This document shows positions 1 through 10,843 of a stretch of DNA of 64,000 bases, piece by piece. Numbering within the stretch: position 1 is the first letter of the stretch; every line of letters starts with the position of its first letter. The position numbers were made by a program, and so were the translations under genes. The stretch comes from Temnothorax longispinosus. Lineage: Eukaryota > Arthropoda > Insecta > Hymenoptera > Formicidae. A model generated the notes under the pieces. That model did not search any database. It was not told the DNA's origin and saw only the letters and a program-made list of their open reading frames with translations. The DNA lies in contig NC_092358.1 in the NCBI RefSeq assembly GCF_030848805.1, positions 11,758,433 to 11,822,432 of the forward strand, given 5' to 3'.

Positions 1-654
1 TCATTACTTAATTTTCTGCAGGTTATAAGAAAACGCAATGCATTTCCTGAATTAAAAATCTTGATACTTTTGCGAATTACTTCCTCTTATAAACCGAAAA
101 AAAAATATTAATAAGTTTGTATTTAACACGGAATAAACGTGATATTACTGTTAAAATGCATCAAATCAACCTATTGAAGAGCATGACAAGGCGAGAGATA
201 TCGGATTGTCGTTTCAACGACTTCGATCGCCTGCAAAGAAGCAACGGTTGGTTCCTAAGCCGATTTGCATAAGAATCGCTGCGGAAATAGACAAAATCGT
301 GATCGCGATCACGGGATTGACTCACTATCGGAACGGAATATCGTTCGCGGAGAAGAACGATCATCCTTTTCTAAGTCGAGGCGGATTTCGCCCTCGATTA
401 TTCACCATGGGGTTCTCTCGTGTCGTCGTGTGCTGACATTAATCCGCTCAGCTCATATCGCGCGTCAATTTTCAACGGTGTCTCAGAAGTCGTGCGTTTT
501 CTCCCTATCACGAATTCCGCGTTGAGTTGCGATGAGGATCGTTTTCGGTAAAAATGTGTTCGAATAATGTCGCTACATTAAGTAGCGTGTAAGATTAAAT
601 TATTGTTTGTATTAAAGCGAGAAATCTGAACATTTTTTTTTACGAGCACCATTA
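1..654. other. AT-rich sequence, no gene recognised
   Basis: I see only short open frames overlapping on both strands between about 160 and 525. None has a recognisable domain. No RNA gene or mobile element was seen before the foldback that starts at 655. Confidence 0.6.
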
Positions 655-790
655 GGGTGAACTCGGGTAAGATGGTCATACAGGAAAGATGGCCAACTCA
701 TGTTCATTCGATGTTTCATAGCGAGCTAGATTGAAAGAACATATTAGGTTGGCCATCTTTCCTCTATGGCCATCTTACCCGAGTTTACCC
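655..790. mobile_element. Foldback MITE, 136 bp, TA-flanked
   Basis: Two arms of about 42 bp (655-696 and 749-790) are inverted copies with about three mismatches. Each arm begins GGGT(A/G)AACTCGGGTAAGATGG. The dinucleotide TA lies directly outside both ends (653-654 and 791-792), as expected for a target duplication of the Tc1/mariner type. The 52-bp centre has no coding capacity. It is a non-autonomous element; the autonomous partner is not in this window. Assignment to a superfamily rests only on the TA flanks. Confidence 0.8.
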
Positions 791-1464
791 TATAAGCGTG
801 CTCTATTGACAAAACACGCGAAGAGTCGGATCATCTGTCGCACACGAGCGATTTGTTCATCTGAGAAATTACCTGAATAATATTGCTCTATCAAGCTTTT
901 ATCGCTGGCAGTCACGCGGTAATGGCCGCAGCAACTTAAATATCCGCGCCCCTCGCGAGAGATGGTTCTACCGTGACTCGCGGAATTATAGTCGCCGGGT
1001 ATATTGCGTTAATTACACCGCCGACGCCGACGCCGCGCGTACTAATCGTATCTTTGTAATTAAAGACGTTCCGCGCGAAAGAGACGCACCTTTAATGCCC
1101 GCGGTGGGCTTTCTTAATACATATCGCACATCTCTATCTGCACGGAAGCTCCTGGAAAAGCTCTTAAAACCGCTGTGAGCCCCAAAACGTTTCACGAATA
1201 CAAATTAAGAGGAAAGTCGGTCAAGTAATTAAGTTATCTCGGTTAATTTCGCGGTTGATATCGAATTTGGACGAGCGACATTACATGAAATACGAAAGAA
1301 ATAACATTAAGTTATTTTTTTCTTTACCAATCTTTTCGAAGCGAATTAAAGTCGTCAAATGAGTGGGTCAGCAGAGAGCTTCTTCCAATTTACTATTTAG
1401 TTAAAGTTACCATTTACTCCTTGCTCGCAATTACATTTTCTTCATACCTCGGTCGAAAGTACGT

Positions 1465-1494
1465 ACTTTCGTCCCTAATAGCAGGGACGAAAGT
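1465..1494. repeat. Perfect 12-bp hairpin
   Basis: ACTTTCGTCCCT at 1465-1476 is followed after six bases by its exact reverse complement at 1483-1494. No T-run follows, and there is no promoter or gene context, so a regulatory role cannot be assigned. Confidence 0.6.
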
Positions 1495-1742
1495 TTAACA
1501 TTTACTCCCTGTGAGAAGTACACGCGCGCTCTCTATAACTTTAAACCTTAACGCCCTTTAACCTTAAAAATAGTCATCAATATTGTTCTGTCAATATGTC
1601 ATCTGATGAATCCGTAGACGAGGAAGAAGTTATACGAAATTTCGATGCTTCCCGACGATCCGCGTCTCGTTCCCCGGCCGGAAGACGCGATCCCGACGAC
1701 GGACGGCTTATCGATCGTCCTGGCGTGCGAATCCGCGCGACA

Positions 1743-1787
1743 CACGTGCACACACATACCAACGGTCACCCCGTTGGCACGCACGTG
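1743..1787. repeat. Double-stem hairpin
   Basis: The outer arms CACGTGC/GCACGTG (1743-1749, 1781-1787) enclose an inner perfect stem CCAACGG/CCGTTGG (1759-1765, 1771-1777). This is the first of four inverted repeats packed into about 440 bp. Confidence 0.6.
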
Positions 1788-1832
1788 AATTTATTTTTAC
1801 AAAATATGACAAGACTTGACTCTTGGAATGTA

Positions 1833-1903
1833 TTTGATGCCTGCCCCCCCGACCAGCAGCACTCGCTTCGCTCGTGCCGCAAATGTCGGGGGCAGGCATC
1901 AAA
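1833..1903. repeat. GC-rich hairpin, 19-bp arms
   Basis: The left arm 1833-1853 and right arm 1885-1903 share the complementary sequence TTTGATGCCTGCCCCC..GAC. The left arm carries two extra C. The loop holds a smaller imperfect palindrome centred on CGCTTCGC. The structure resembles the core of a foldback element, but I see no clear target duplication. Confidence 0.65.
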
Positions 1904-1983
1904 AACATGCTTATTAACATTTAAAGTTAAAAAAAGTAAAATTAATAACGTACTTTCGACCGGCTATGAAGAAAAATCGTATA

Positions 1984-2097
1984 CACTACGCGGGCCAAAA
2001 GTTGAAATCTCGGTCCTGCTCGTCATGATGCCCTCGGCTTCGCCTCGGGGCATCATGACGCGCAGGGCCGAAAATTCAACTTTCGGCCCTTGTAGTG
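1984..2097. mobile_element. Foldback MITE, 114 bp, TA-flanked, with nested stem
   Basis: The ends CACTAC and GTAGTG are flanked by TA on both sides (1982-1983, 2098-2099). The arms continue through GGGCC(A/G)AAAGTTGAA, giving an almost complete fold. The centre contains a perfect 12-bp stem GTCATGATGCCC/GGGCATCATGAC, whose loop itself folds as GGC-TTC-GCC. No coding capacity. The end sequence CACT and the TA flanks suggest a mariner-type MITE. Confidence 0.7.
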
Positions 2098-2147
2098 TAA
2101 TATACTATTTGCAGGCGCACGGTGAAGTGCGACTGCCACTATTAAAC

Positions 2148-2180
2148 GCTATAGGAGAGAATATAAAAAGGCCCTATAGC
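2148..2180. repeat. Short 8-bp inverted repeat
   Basis: GCTATAGG (2148-2155) and CCTATAGC (2173-2180) are exact complements around a purine-rich 17-base loop. It closes the hairpin cluster 1743-2180. Confidence 0.45.
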
Positions 2181-4366
2181 GAGATTTAATTACCATCTTA
2201 ACGATAACGACCAGAGCTCAAATTCACAGCGATATTACCCCGAGGGTATCATCGCTCCGAGGGTGCTGTTACCCCGGTTTCTTATTTTCCAGCAATAAAC
2301 GTAAAATCGAAATTCTCCGACGAGGCGGTTTACTTTGACTCTTTTGTTCTTTCAACGAAATGATAAAGGGCATTTTCTCGAGAAACAAGATACATAACGG
2401 CGAAGGTATCTAGGTCAATCTTCCATAATGGGTTATAAATATATGCTTCAGAAAAAAGTATAATCCCCTGTAAAAAGCGGGATTGAGAGAGAAAATTATG
2501 TAGCTATAACAATCAATAATTTTAGTTTAATTACATTTATATATTAACGTAAAAAATGACCAATTTTATTAACTTTCTTTTATTTGTAAAACATTAAAAA
2601 AATATGATATTTACATATTCAATTCTATTGGCTATTTCATCGTCTTTCTCTCATTTTCAACTATATTTTACTATGTACTTATTGTTAGTTATTTTTTTCT
2701 ATTGCTCATATTCTTTTTGTATTATATTCAAACATAACACGTATAAGATATTTTTGTCGTGAAAATGTTTGACGGAACCGAAAGACAGACACAATTCTGA
2801 TTGGCTGTGGCAACGTGCGAGACCAACTTTGGCCGAAGAAAGAAAGACGAAACGAGATTAGGTTTGCCTAGTACTCACGGGACGTGCGTGACGATCGATG
2901 CAGGACATATGGGAGACAAAAGGGCTCGTTTCATATTCGTTTCATATTCATGAGCGCCTACTTCCTCGGCGACGCGACGAGCCGCTGCTGCTCAACATGC
3001 TCGCCGACATTCGTCGCGTTCTGTCTCAATTTATGCCATCGCTAATTGCCACCACCGACCGAACTTTGAAAGCCGTGCTCTTGAAAACCACTCTCCGCTT
3101 TACATCCAATGAATGCGAAACGGGGTTGCAATTCAGAGGTTGCGTCGAAAACGAGAAGACGGCGGCGGCGTGGACGTGCCGACTACTATGCCAAGAAACA
3201 ACGAAAATAATTCGTGAAAGATGAGAGACATTTTCTCGCACCTGTTACATCTTCTTCACGTCTAAATAAACCGTTTGATTAATTCATGATTCCCTGATAA
3301 AAGTTTCGTTCAATTTTTCTAACGCGTGTGTAGAAAAATAATTTCGAAAATTACAAGAAGAGACGTAATTTCCTAGAAGAAAAAAATAATTTTAGTTCCA
3401 GAGTTCAACATATATAATAAACTGCATAGAAAAGAATTCGCTCCTTCCCCCTCTTTTCCATACATCGAGAAATAACAAGTTCAATTCGCTGTCGGCGAGA
3501 CGAGAGCTGCAATAAATTTCGATACCGCGATCGAGAGAAGAGATGAACTTTTCCGAATAGGGGTAAGTAGAAGTTCGCGCAGAATATAGCGGATATTTCC
3601 GTGAGTAGACGGCCGATTAAAAAGGAGATCCAAGTCCGGATGAAGTATAGCGAGTACATTTCGAAGGAGCCCCTCTCCCCTTTCTCTCTTTCTCTGGTTT
3701 TGTCTTTTTCCGGACACGGAGACGTAATACAAAAACTTTGTAAGAGCGCCGGAAAGTACGACATGCCAGTTTTCACGCTTTACCGAGTGTATCGGCATCG
3801 TTCTCGGAGGCACAACGAGGCCATATTGATTTCCCTTGGTCGAAGAAGGACCAAGGAGAACGAGGAGGAGAGACAAGCGGGGAGAGCAAAAGGAGAGACA
3901 AGTTCGATACAAACCCATCCCCTAACCGATTGCTCCGCAAGGTAGCTCTATCTCTTTGTGCGGACCATTTCGCGATATTATTTCGCCAATATGTCGTTGG
4001 CTGTTCCCCACCCTACTTCCACTCAAGTGCAATTAATAGCCGAACCGTCGCGGAAAGATCGGGATTCTTTGAAACATCGATACATTGGACGACTTTTCCA
4101 GCCGTCCTTGTCGTCAGCGAAATTTATTAAATGAAACCGATGAAAGTTATTAAATTACTAACCCAACATAGTCGACTGAATCAAAAATACGAAAAATGTT
4201 TCAACTGTAAGATAATTAAAAAATAATACACAGTTATAAATTGATTCAGTGTGTCGTAAAATTAAATAATCTCCGTAAAAGTTATGAAAACTCTATCGCC
4301 ATGAGAAAAATAAATTTTATATCTTCGTATTTTATTTTATAGTTTAAAATTAACACATACATAGTA
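2181..4366. other. No gene recognised
   Basis: Mostly AT-rich DNA with a more GC-balanced patch at about 2800-4130. Short frames in that patch overlap on opposite strands and have no domain signature. No mobile element ends were noticed. Confidence 0.5.
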
Positions 4367-4395
4367 TGTATAATGTACGGAATGTACATTATACA
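4367..4395. repeat. Perfect 12-bp AT-rich hairpin
   Basis: TGTATAATGTAC (4367-4378) and GTACATTATACA (4384-4395) are exact complements with a five-base loop. No T-run or gene is adjacent, so no function is proposed. Confidence 0.5.
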
Positions 4396-4681
4396 AAATT
4401 TGATTATACACCATCTTCCACGATATTTTAATCTACTTAAGTTAATATTAAAATGGAAGCAGCTTCACAGATAAAATAATGAATAAGATTTCCCCGTCTA
4501 TTTGTACTTCTAAAATTTAATTTGCAGAAAGTTATGCACTTTTGCTGTCAACTTCAAAAACCAATCCTTGATACCTCGATTTTTTTTGCTTAAGAAAAGT
4601 TGGTTCTAAAATCATCAAGGTCTTGAAGTAATCCCACATATTGTGATAGACTCTATATGTACAACATGAGATACATAGGTA

Positions 4682-5483
4682 CATTACCGCTCAAAAGTAT
4701 TTGCCACCTCAGAAAAAATAGAAAAAATTCTCGTTTTTTGAGCAAACTTAATTTAAAGTGGAGATTATTGCAGGGCATGTACTCATTGTTACCTTATACA
4801 AAACTGTTATGTTGGGAGACAATGGTACCGTCGCAAGAGAAAAGCTTTTTAGCCTCGAGGACACAGGCAATATAAAAATCAATAATTTGAATTATTTTCG
4901 GTTTATATATTATCAGTTTTTATAATTAAAAGGTTTCGTAGAACAGCCTCATTATAAATCTATAACTTAGTTTACACTTGATAAGTACCACAAACCATGG
5001 TCGAAACGTTGTGTATATTTGAATATTATATTAATAAATGGGTCGAATTAAACCATCTCCTTTGTTAATTATTACTGGCAAAGAAAAAGATTACCATAGG
5101 TTAATGTTGTTATCCTTTAATTCTTTACTTCCTAATTTCATGTAATTATTTTGCGTACGGAAAATCTCAAATAATAAATACATTTTCCGAGATCATCACG
5201 TTGGTGTATTTAAAAGCAAAAAATTAATTACAAAATTAAACAGAATACCAAAAACTGTGTAAGGCTGTAATAAAAAAACATGATGGCCACATTGATAAGG
5301 CAAAAATTTAAAATAATGTTTTTTCTTGTCAAATCATTGTTTAACTTGTGTAAATAACATGTATAACTACTTATAAGTTAAAGACCATAAGCAAATTATT
5401 GATCTTTTTATTAAACTTTTGTTAATATAAACTCATCTCTGATCGAATTTCTTTAAGGTGGCAAATACTTTTGAGAGGTAGTG
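4682..5483. mobile_element. Tc1-like non-autonomous element, ~0.8 kb
   Basis: The left end CATTACCGCTCAAAAGTATT and the right end are inverted copies over about 28 bp. They share CTCAAAAGTATTTGCCACCT and differ at two positions in the outer eight bases. TA lies outside each end (4680-4681, 5484-5485). A TIR containing CTCAAAAGTATTTG is typical of Tc1-like transposons. I could not recognise transposase motifs in the 0.8-kb interior, which is far shorter than an autonomous Tc1 element (about 1.6 kb). It is therefore a deletion derivative or MITE. Its interior may carry a fragment of a different retroelement at about 4890-5090. Confidence 0.75.
4978..5008 (+). other. Degenerate hammerhead-like motif
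   Basis: TTGATAAG, then an imperfect ACCA/TGGT stem, then CGAAAC recalls the CUGANGA-stem II-GAAAC core of hammerhead ribozymes, which occur in Penelope-like retroelements. Two core positions differ from consensus (C3 is T and G8 is A), so self-cleavage is not expected. This could be a coincidental match or a retroelement scrap inserted in the Tc1-like element. Confidence 0.25.
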
Positions 5484-7620
5484 TATACACCTCAAGATAA
5501 AAAAAAATACACGTGTTATACTTTTTTATGACGACGAGATGCAAGCGCATCGGCTAAAAAGGATACAGATTTATGTTTCGTCGACGAGACTGATATACCG
5601 GCCTTAATCCCTTAGAGGGATCGGTAAGATACACGCGGTAAATGGAATCTGTCTTAAGACCTACCAGTATACGTCGAAAGTTTCGCGAGAGCGAATAACT
5701 GCGCGCGGATAAAAAAGTTCCGCGAGACTTTCGCCCCGTCGGGAAACACGATGAGGCAACGGCTGCGTATCCGGCATTAAAAATACATCATCTGTATACG
5801 GCCAACACGCGGGAGACTGTTATAAACTTCTGTAAATCATTCGCGTATGTTGGGCGGCGAGTGATGAAACACTTATAATGGCGCTAATGGTATATGGTAG
5901 TTTTTTTTTTCCTTCAGTTAATCCTATGCCCGTGCATTAAGTACGCGCATCGCGTTAAAATGTATCTGACTGGAATAAAATCTTTTAATGCTAATTTAAT
6001 ATCTAGTATAATTTCTATTATACTTAATATAATTCAAGATTTAGATTTTTAGATTTGATAATTCTCGTGATTATGTAGAACACGCGGCAAAAATATTGCC
6101 AGCCGAATAATGTAAATTTCGGCAAATGTCATTCCGCTGCAAAATAATTCTACAATAAATCTGAACTTTCAGAACGTACGCGTAATTTATCGGGACTACC
6201 GCGACTGAATATCTTTTCGGAGGGAATATTAAGTCACAAAGTGTCTCGTAAAAATAAAACTCAAGGCTATACGCGCGCGAACGCGCGCGGCAACGTGAAT
6301 GAAACTGGCATTAGTCACGCAGCGTGCGTCATAAATTATATCAATCGGCACATTATCATCGTCGGGGGGATGGTAACACACCGGCGTGCGATGAAGACGT
6401 CATTACGATTATCCGAAGGCTGCGCCGGCCGCCGATTTGCTACGTGCGGGGCCGCACCGAGAGCTGCTGGGAAATGCATCGACTCCCCATCGTGCACGCG
6501 CTTACGATCGTAACTCTTCATTCTCGCGATTCGCATGTACATTTATGCGCGCACATTTTTCACGCCGTGACCGTTAAACCAATATGTCAGGCCACAGATC
6601 AAAGGTTGCAATGTTGCATCTCTCTTTCTCTCTTTTATTTTTTTATTTATTTTTATGCGATGAAATCGCGAGAGAAATCGAGATAGACGATCGAGGGATA
6701 TCACGGTGATAAAGCTCGGATACATTGGAATTTTCGCGTTATTTTTCGTATCGCGAACCGTCATCGCGCTGGATTTTAGTTTGATACGTTTCGGCATTTA
6801 TCGGCAGCAATACGTTTACGACGGCTCCATGGTCAATACACGGCGCGTTAATGGCTCTTGACACGGTTACCGCGCGCCACCGGCTGAAATATGCTTTCGA
6901 TACGATTTAAAAGTTGTCACAAGTTGCATGATCAAAATAAGATATTTGACAACTGCATATGAAAGATTTATCGTGGTTGCGAATCGATCTCGGCATAGCC
7001 GGTGAGACCGACGAAAATCGCAAATAGCGAGGTGATACCTCGTTTCGGCCAACGATAATTCCGCCATTCGAACGGTTAAACGAGAGATCGAAGCGGTAAC
7101 GATACGTCGCTTGTTCCTTCTGTTTTAGAGGTGCTGAATTTGTGGTTTATTAAGCTGTAACAACCGCTCGAGGCCCGCAAATGGGGGTCCAGCGTTGCGC
7201 CAGAGGACAGTGTGATGAGCTATAAATCGATTCGTAGATACTTCCTGTGGAAGTTAACTGCCGTTTGGAAAAGTTTTATTGTCTATGGACTCGCTTGCGT
7301 ATAAGCGACGTCATTGCCGCAACTGTAATGTAATTCACGAGGCCCGCGGCCATTAGGGCCCCGTTATTCCGGCGTTATCCTCTCTCGTCTTTAATGAGCG
7401 TATGAGTACCTATAACGTATAATTTTGATAAGCTCCATGTCGGCATTCAATACATACCAATTTCTTTTTCTGTTAATCTCCGCCTAATCCGATTACATTG
7501 TTCTTGCCTGAGAAAATACGAGGTATTAATGTGATATTATTTCAGTGATTTCTATTAGTAACCAATTTATTACGCTCTCTCTCAATAATCTCTATTTAAT
7601 CGAGTTAAAGTTGTTTTTAT

Positions 7621-7625
7621 CTCTG

Positions 7626-7666
<41 letters not shown>
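7621..7666. repeat. (CT)n-(CA)n microsatellite
   Basis: A short CT run passes into about 16 uninterrupted CA units. Confidence 0.9.
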
Positions 7667-7668
<2 letters not shown>

Positions 7669-8619
7669 AAACATATTCGAGATAGGAATGTTTCAATAGC
7701 AGTTTAAACGTAATTATTCGCAGTCGTAATTATGAGATGAAATAATACTGTTTCAAATTAATGCAAGTTATATTCGTTCCTTTTAGATCAAGATTTAATA
7801 ATGTCGCTGTAATCCGGCTTTGAGCAGCCAGCGACGTCAAAAGTATTAGCATATAACATGAAATTCCTATTACATTGTAACGATATACATATATATATTT
7901 ATGCTGTTGTGACAAAAAAATATTGGAGCGCTCTGGCATTCCAAATGGGATTTCTCAGGCAATACGCATTCATAAGAAGAAAGATCCAGAGCGGTAAACC
8001 ATGGTTTTTCCGTGTATTTAATTAGACTTTTACGTGGCATGTGACCGCGGGGAAATGATTATCATGTTACCCTTTCAACGAGGTCTTTTTATCGCGGCAC
8101 AATTTTAGCACAAAAATCATGCCCGCGTACGCGCATGTCGTAATAGTATTAGTCACGACATTTCCCAGTATACAGGAGGAAATGTGACTACACTAGAGAC
8201 ATAATAGTTCAAACAGTAACTTTCAACAGTTCATTAATCATACGGCACAAAATACAAAAAATGAAGATAGACTCCAGACTTGTAAAGCTTTTAAACGTAA
8301 AGCATTTTTCAAAAATTTAAACTGGCGAAACGTGATATTTCGCCGTAACGTTGATGCATTAGAATAGTTGAGTGCTACATAAATATTTTGTCAGATGTAA
8401 TATTGATACGCCAGGTGAGATTAGACTGATTCAAAAGCCATAGTCGGCAGTGGGCGGTTCGTTAATGCACGGTATTTTCTACGCTATAGAATTATGCTCA
8501 GTCGATTGGTCCCGTTATTGGTAATATTCGGTGCATTATGCAAATATATATATTGTCGGACTGTTCCTGCCTGGCGTTTCGATTATCATTGATCGAGTCT
8601 CTTTCTTTCCCTCCCTCCT

Positions 8620-8655
<36 letters not shown>
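8620..8655. repeat. Poly-C then (TC)n tract
   Basis: Nine C are followed by about 13 TC units. Confidence 0.9.
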
Positions 8656-8656
<1 letters not shown>

Positions 8657-9562
8657 CGTTTATGCGCAATCCATGCAGGCTACGAGATGCATGATGCAGT
8701 CTCTCAATGTTGAACGCGCTCAATGCAACTCGTTACATTTTTTTAACATTTTTTTACGACATATATTTAAAAAATGCAGTATATGTAGAACTATGAGTAG
8801 AAAGCCGTGAGATCTTAAGAGTATATTGAAAAAGAATTTGAAACTTAAATACATTTCGTCAATTTTATATAAATAAACTAAATTGCAAATTAAAGAACAT
8901 TAGCATTATTTCAACATTTGCTAATTTTAGCTTTCTCTTTTACCACCGTGTTTTCGATGTCGAAAATTAAAAAGAGAGAGACAGAGGCAAATCTCTCGGG
9001 ATTCAGAAACTTTATGATAAGCCAGCGACACCTTCAAATTAAAATTTCAACATATTCACGCCTCTCGCAAATATTCATCGCGAGAGATAAGAGTGGTGTC
9101 TGGGGTCGCCCCAGAATTTTAATAAGAGAAGATTAGAGACACGAAATATACGAGAAAGAGATTACGCCGCTCGGAAGAAGGAACGCTGCTTTCGACTCTC
9201 TTTCAGCATCGTTATACAACTGTAATCGTATCTTGTTGGCTAGCGATGTAATATCTCAATCCTCTCACCTTGAGTTGTAATCAAGTGGTTAGTTAAAAAG
9301 TCCCTCAGTTGACGCAAGTTCTCATAAAATTACACGAAATTATAATTATGTAAAATTGTTACAATTATACATGCTTAAAAAAAATTCTACGGCAAGATTT
9401 CGATAACTTTGGCGCTTCAATTTGACGATGGTTTCTGGTATTATTTTTAATGCTGAACAAAAAATTATATAGATCTTATAGGGCTAATCGCTCTGGTTTT
9501 CGAGATATATAGTGTTAAAGTTAAAAATAAATAATATAAATTTTTAAATAACTAGCTGGTTA

Positions 9563-9579
9563 CCCGGGCTTCGCCCGGG
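9563..9579. repeat. Perfect GC hairpin with TTC loop
   Basis: CCCGGGC-TTC-GCCCGGG forms a seven-bp all-GC stem just inside the left arm of the long-TIR element, downstream of ACTAGCTGGTTA. The TTC loop inside a GC stem resembles the loops in the hairpin cluster at 1833-2097. Confidence 0.6.
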
Positions 9580-10179
9580 CGTCATTTTTCTTCAAACTAC
9601 TTCATTTATTCAGAAAATTATTAAAAGATGAGTATTATTATTAAAAAAATGTTGTTCATTAATACTTATTTCTCGAAAAATTTAAAAAATTTTAAAAGCC
9701 GGTTTCCCCCCAACGTTGTGTGTTTTCTAATTTCCGCCAATTTTAAGATATTGGGCTTTTTTTGTTTCTCGTTGGAAGAGGAAAATGCCTAATGCATACT
9801 ATACCCTAGGGTTTTATATAATAGTATGATACTTCAATTGTGTGTGTATAAACAGTATACACGTAGGCGGGGGAGTTGCGGTAGCCCCTCCCCCGCAAGC
9901 AAGGGGGTGGGTGTGAACCTCGGTTCCGCGTGGAAAGTTGAAAACACGAATCGTGACAATGATAGACCTTGTTTCGCCGTATAATCAAGTCAGGGGGGAG
10001 GGAGTAGACCTCGCAATATCTTACGTTGTTTACGTTTTTGTCTCGAGTGGAAAATGTATGCGTGTTCTTGTTTACATTCCTTACGTGAAGCACAACAGTA
10101 TTTGTGCTTGGCATAGATATGTTTAGTTCGCTATAGCAGTATCTGTAACAGAATAATTTGTTATAGCAGAGAATAGTTA

Positions 10180-10450
10180 CACGAAAAAAAACGATATGGT
10201 TGCCACAGCTAAATAAATAGTAACATTTGGCGCAGCCATATCTGGTGGTTGTCACACCTACATTGATGTAGTGTATTACCTATATCATAGTTGCCGCACC
10301 ACCGCGCCAGCGCTGGTATCAATTCTCTATGGTTGTCCCAACCATATATAGGTGTATAGTGATCCATCAATGTGGGTGTGACAACCACAGATATGGCTGC
10401 GCCAAATGTTATTATTTTCTGGCTATGGCAACCATATCGTTTTTTCCGTG
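10180..10450. mobile_element. Foldback MITE nested in a larger element
   Basis: The ends CACGAAAAAAAACGATATGG and its near-complement are flanked by TA (10178-10179, 10451-10452). The arms extend about 95 bp inward, including complementary blocks TTTGGCGCAGCCATATCTG and GTTGTCACACC, with small differences. It interrupts the element at 9384-10843 and must be younger than it. No coding capacity; Tc1/mariner-type by its TA flanks. Confidence 0.8.
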
Positions 10451-10843
10451 TAGAATATTGAAAAGTAACACCTCGTGGCACTTCGTTTCGCGTGGAAAGT
10501 GTATGCGTGGAGGCAGTAGGTTCTGCCCCCCCCCTGGGGGGCTCCACTATTGTTAAACTAGACACATAGTGTGCCTTCAAAGTAATGCGTCGGCTTTCCA
10601 CGCGTGAAAAGTTGTAAATCCATGTGGCACCTCGTTTCATGCCGACAACATATAGATATCAAGGTCATTGAAATCAGTGAAGTTGCCCTTAATCTAAAGT
10701 TTTACCAACTTTAACACTGTATATCTAAAAAACCAGAGCGGTTAGCCCTATAAGACCTATATAATTTTCTGTTCAGCGTTAAAAGTACTATCAGAAACCA
10801 TCGTCAAATTAAGGCGCCAAAGTTATCGGAATCTAACCAATTC

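Larger units (their letters stand above)
5484..9383. other. No gene recognised; two microsatellites
   Basis: Apart from the (CA)n at 7621-7666 and the C/(TC)n tract at 8620-8655, this stretch is mixed AT-rich and CpG-containing DNA. Frames up to 120 codons around 6240-6690 are open on both strands at once and look like chance. Confidence 0.5.
9384..10843. mobile_element. Element with ~140-bp terminal inverted repeats
   Basis: 9384-9522 and 10703-10843 are inverted copies at roughly 85% identity by eye. Shared blocks include CGATAACTTTGGCGC, TTTGACGATGGTTTCTG, CTTATAGGGCTAA and GCTCTGGTTTT. The interior carries GC-rich stretches with a repeated motif near CGCGTGGAAAGT (about 9930, 10490 and, inverted, 10590) and a younger foldback at 10180-10450. 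No frame resembles a transposase. The exact ends and target duplication could not be fixed. Two inverted copies of a longer repeat brought together by chance are an alternative. Confidence 0.6.

Noticed and set aside
1596..2189. 197-codon plus-strand frame with an acidic start
   Set aside because: Most of its length is hairpin and MITE sequence, so the full frame cannot be a conserved protein. Only the first ~50 codons remain as a question.
2209..2280. Possible rRNA- or tRNA-like fragment near CCCCGAGGGTATCATCGCTC
   Set aside because: No conserved rRNA stretch, T-arm or cloverleaf could be formed; it is just a local GC-rich repeat of CGAGGGT.
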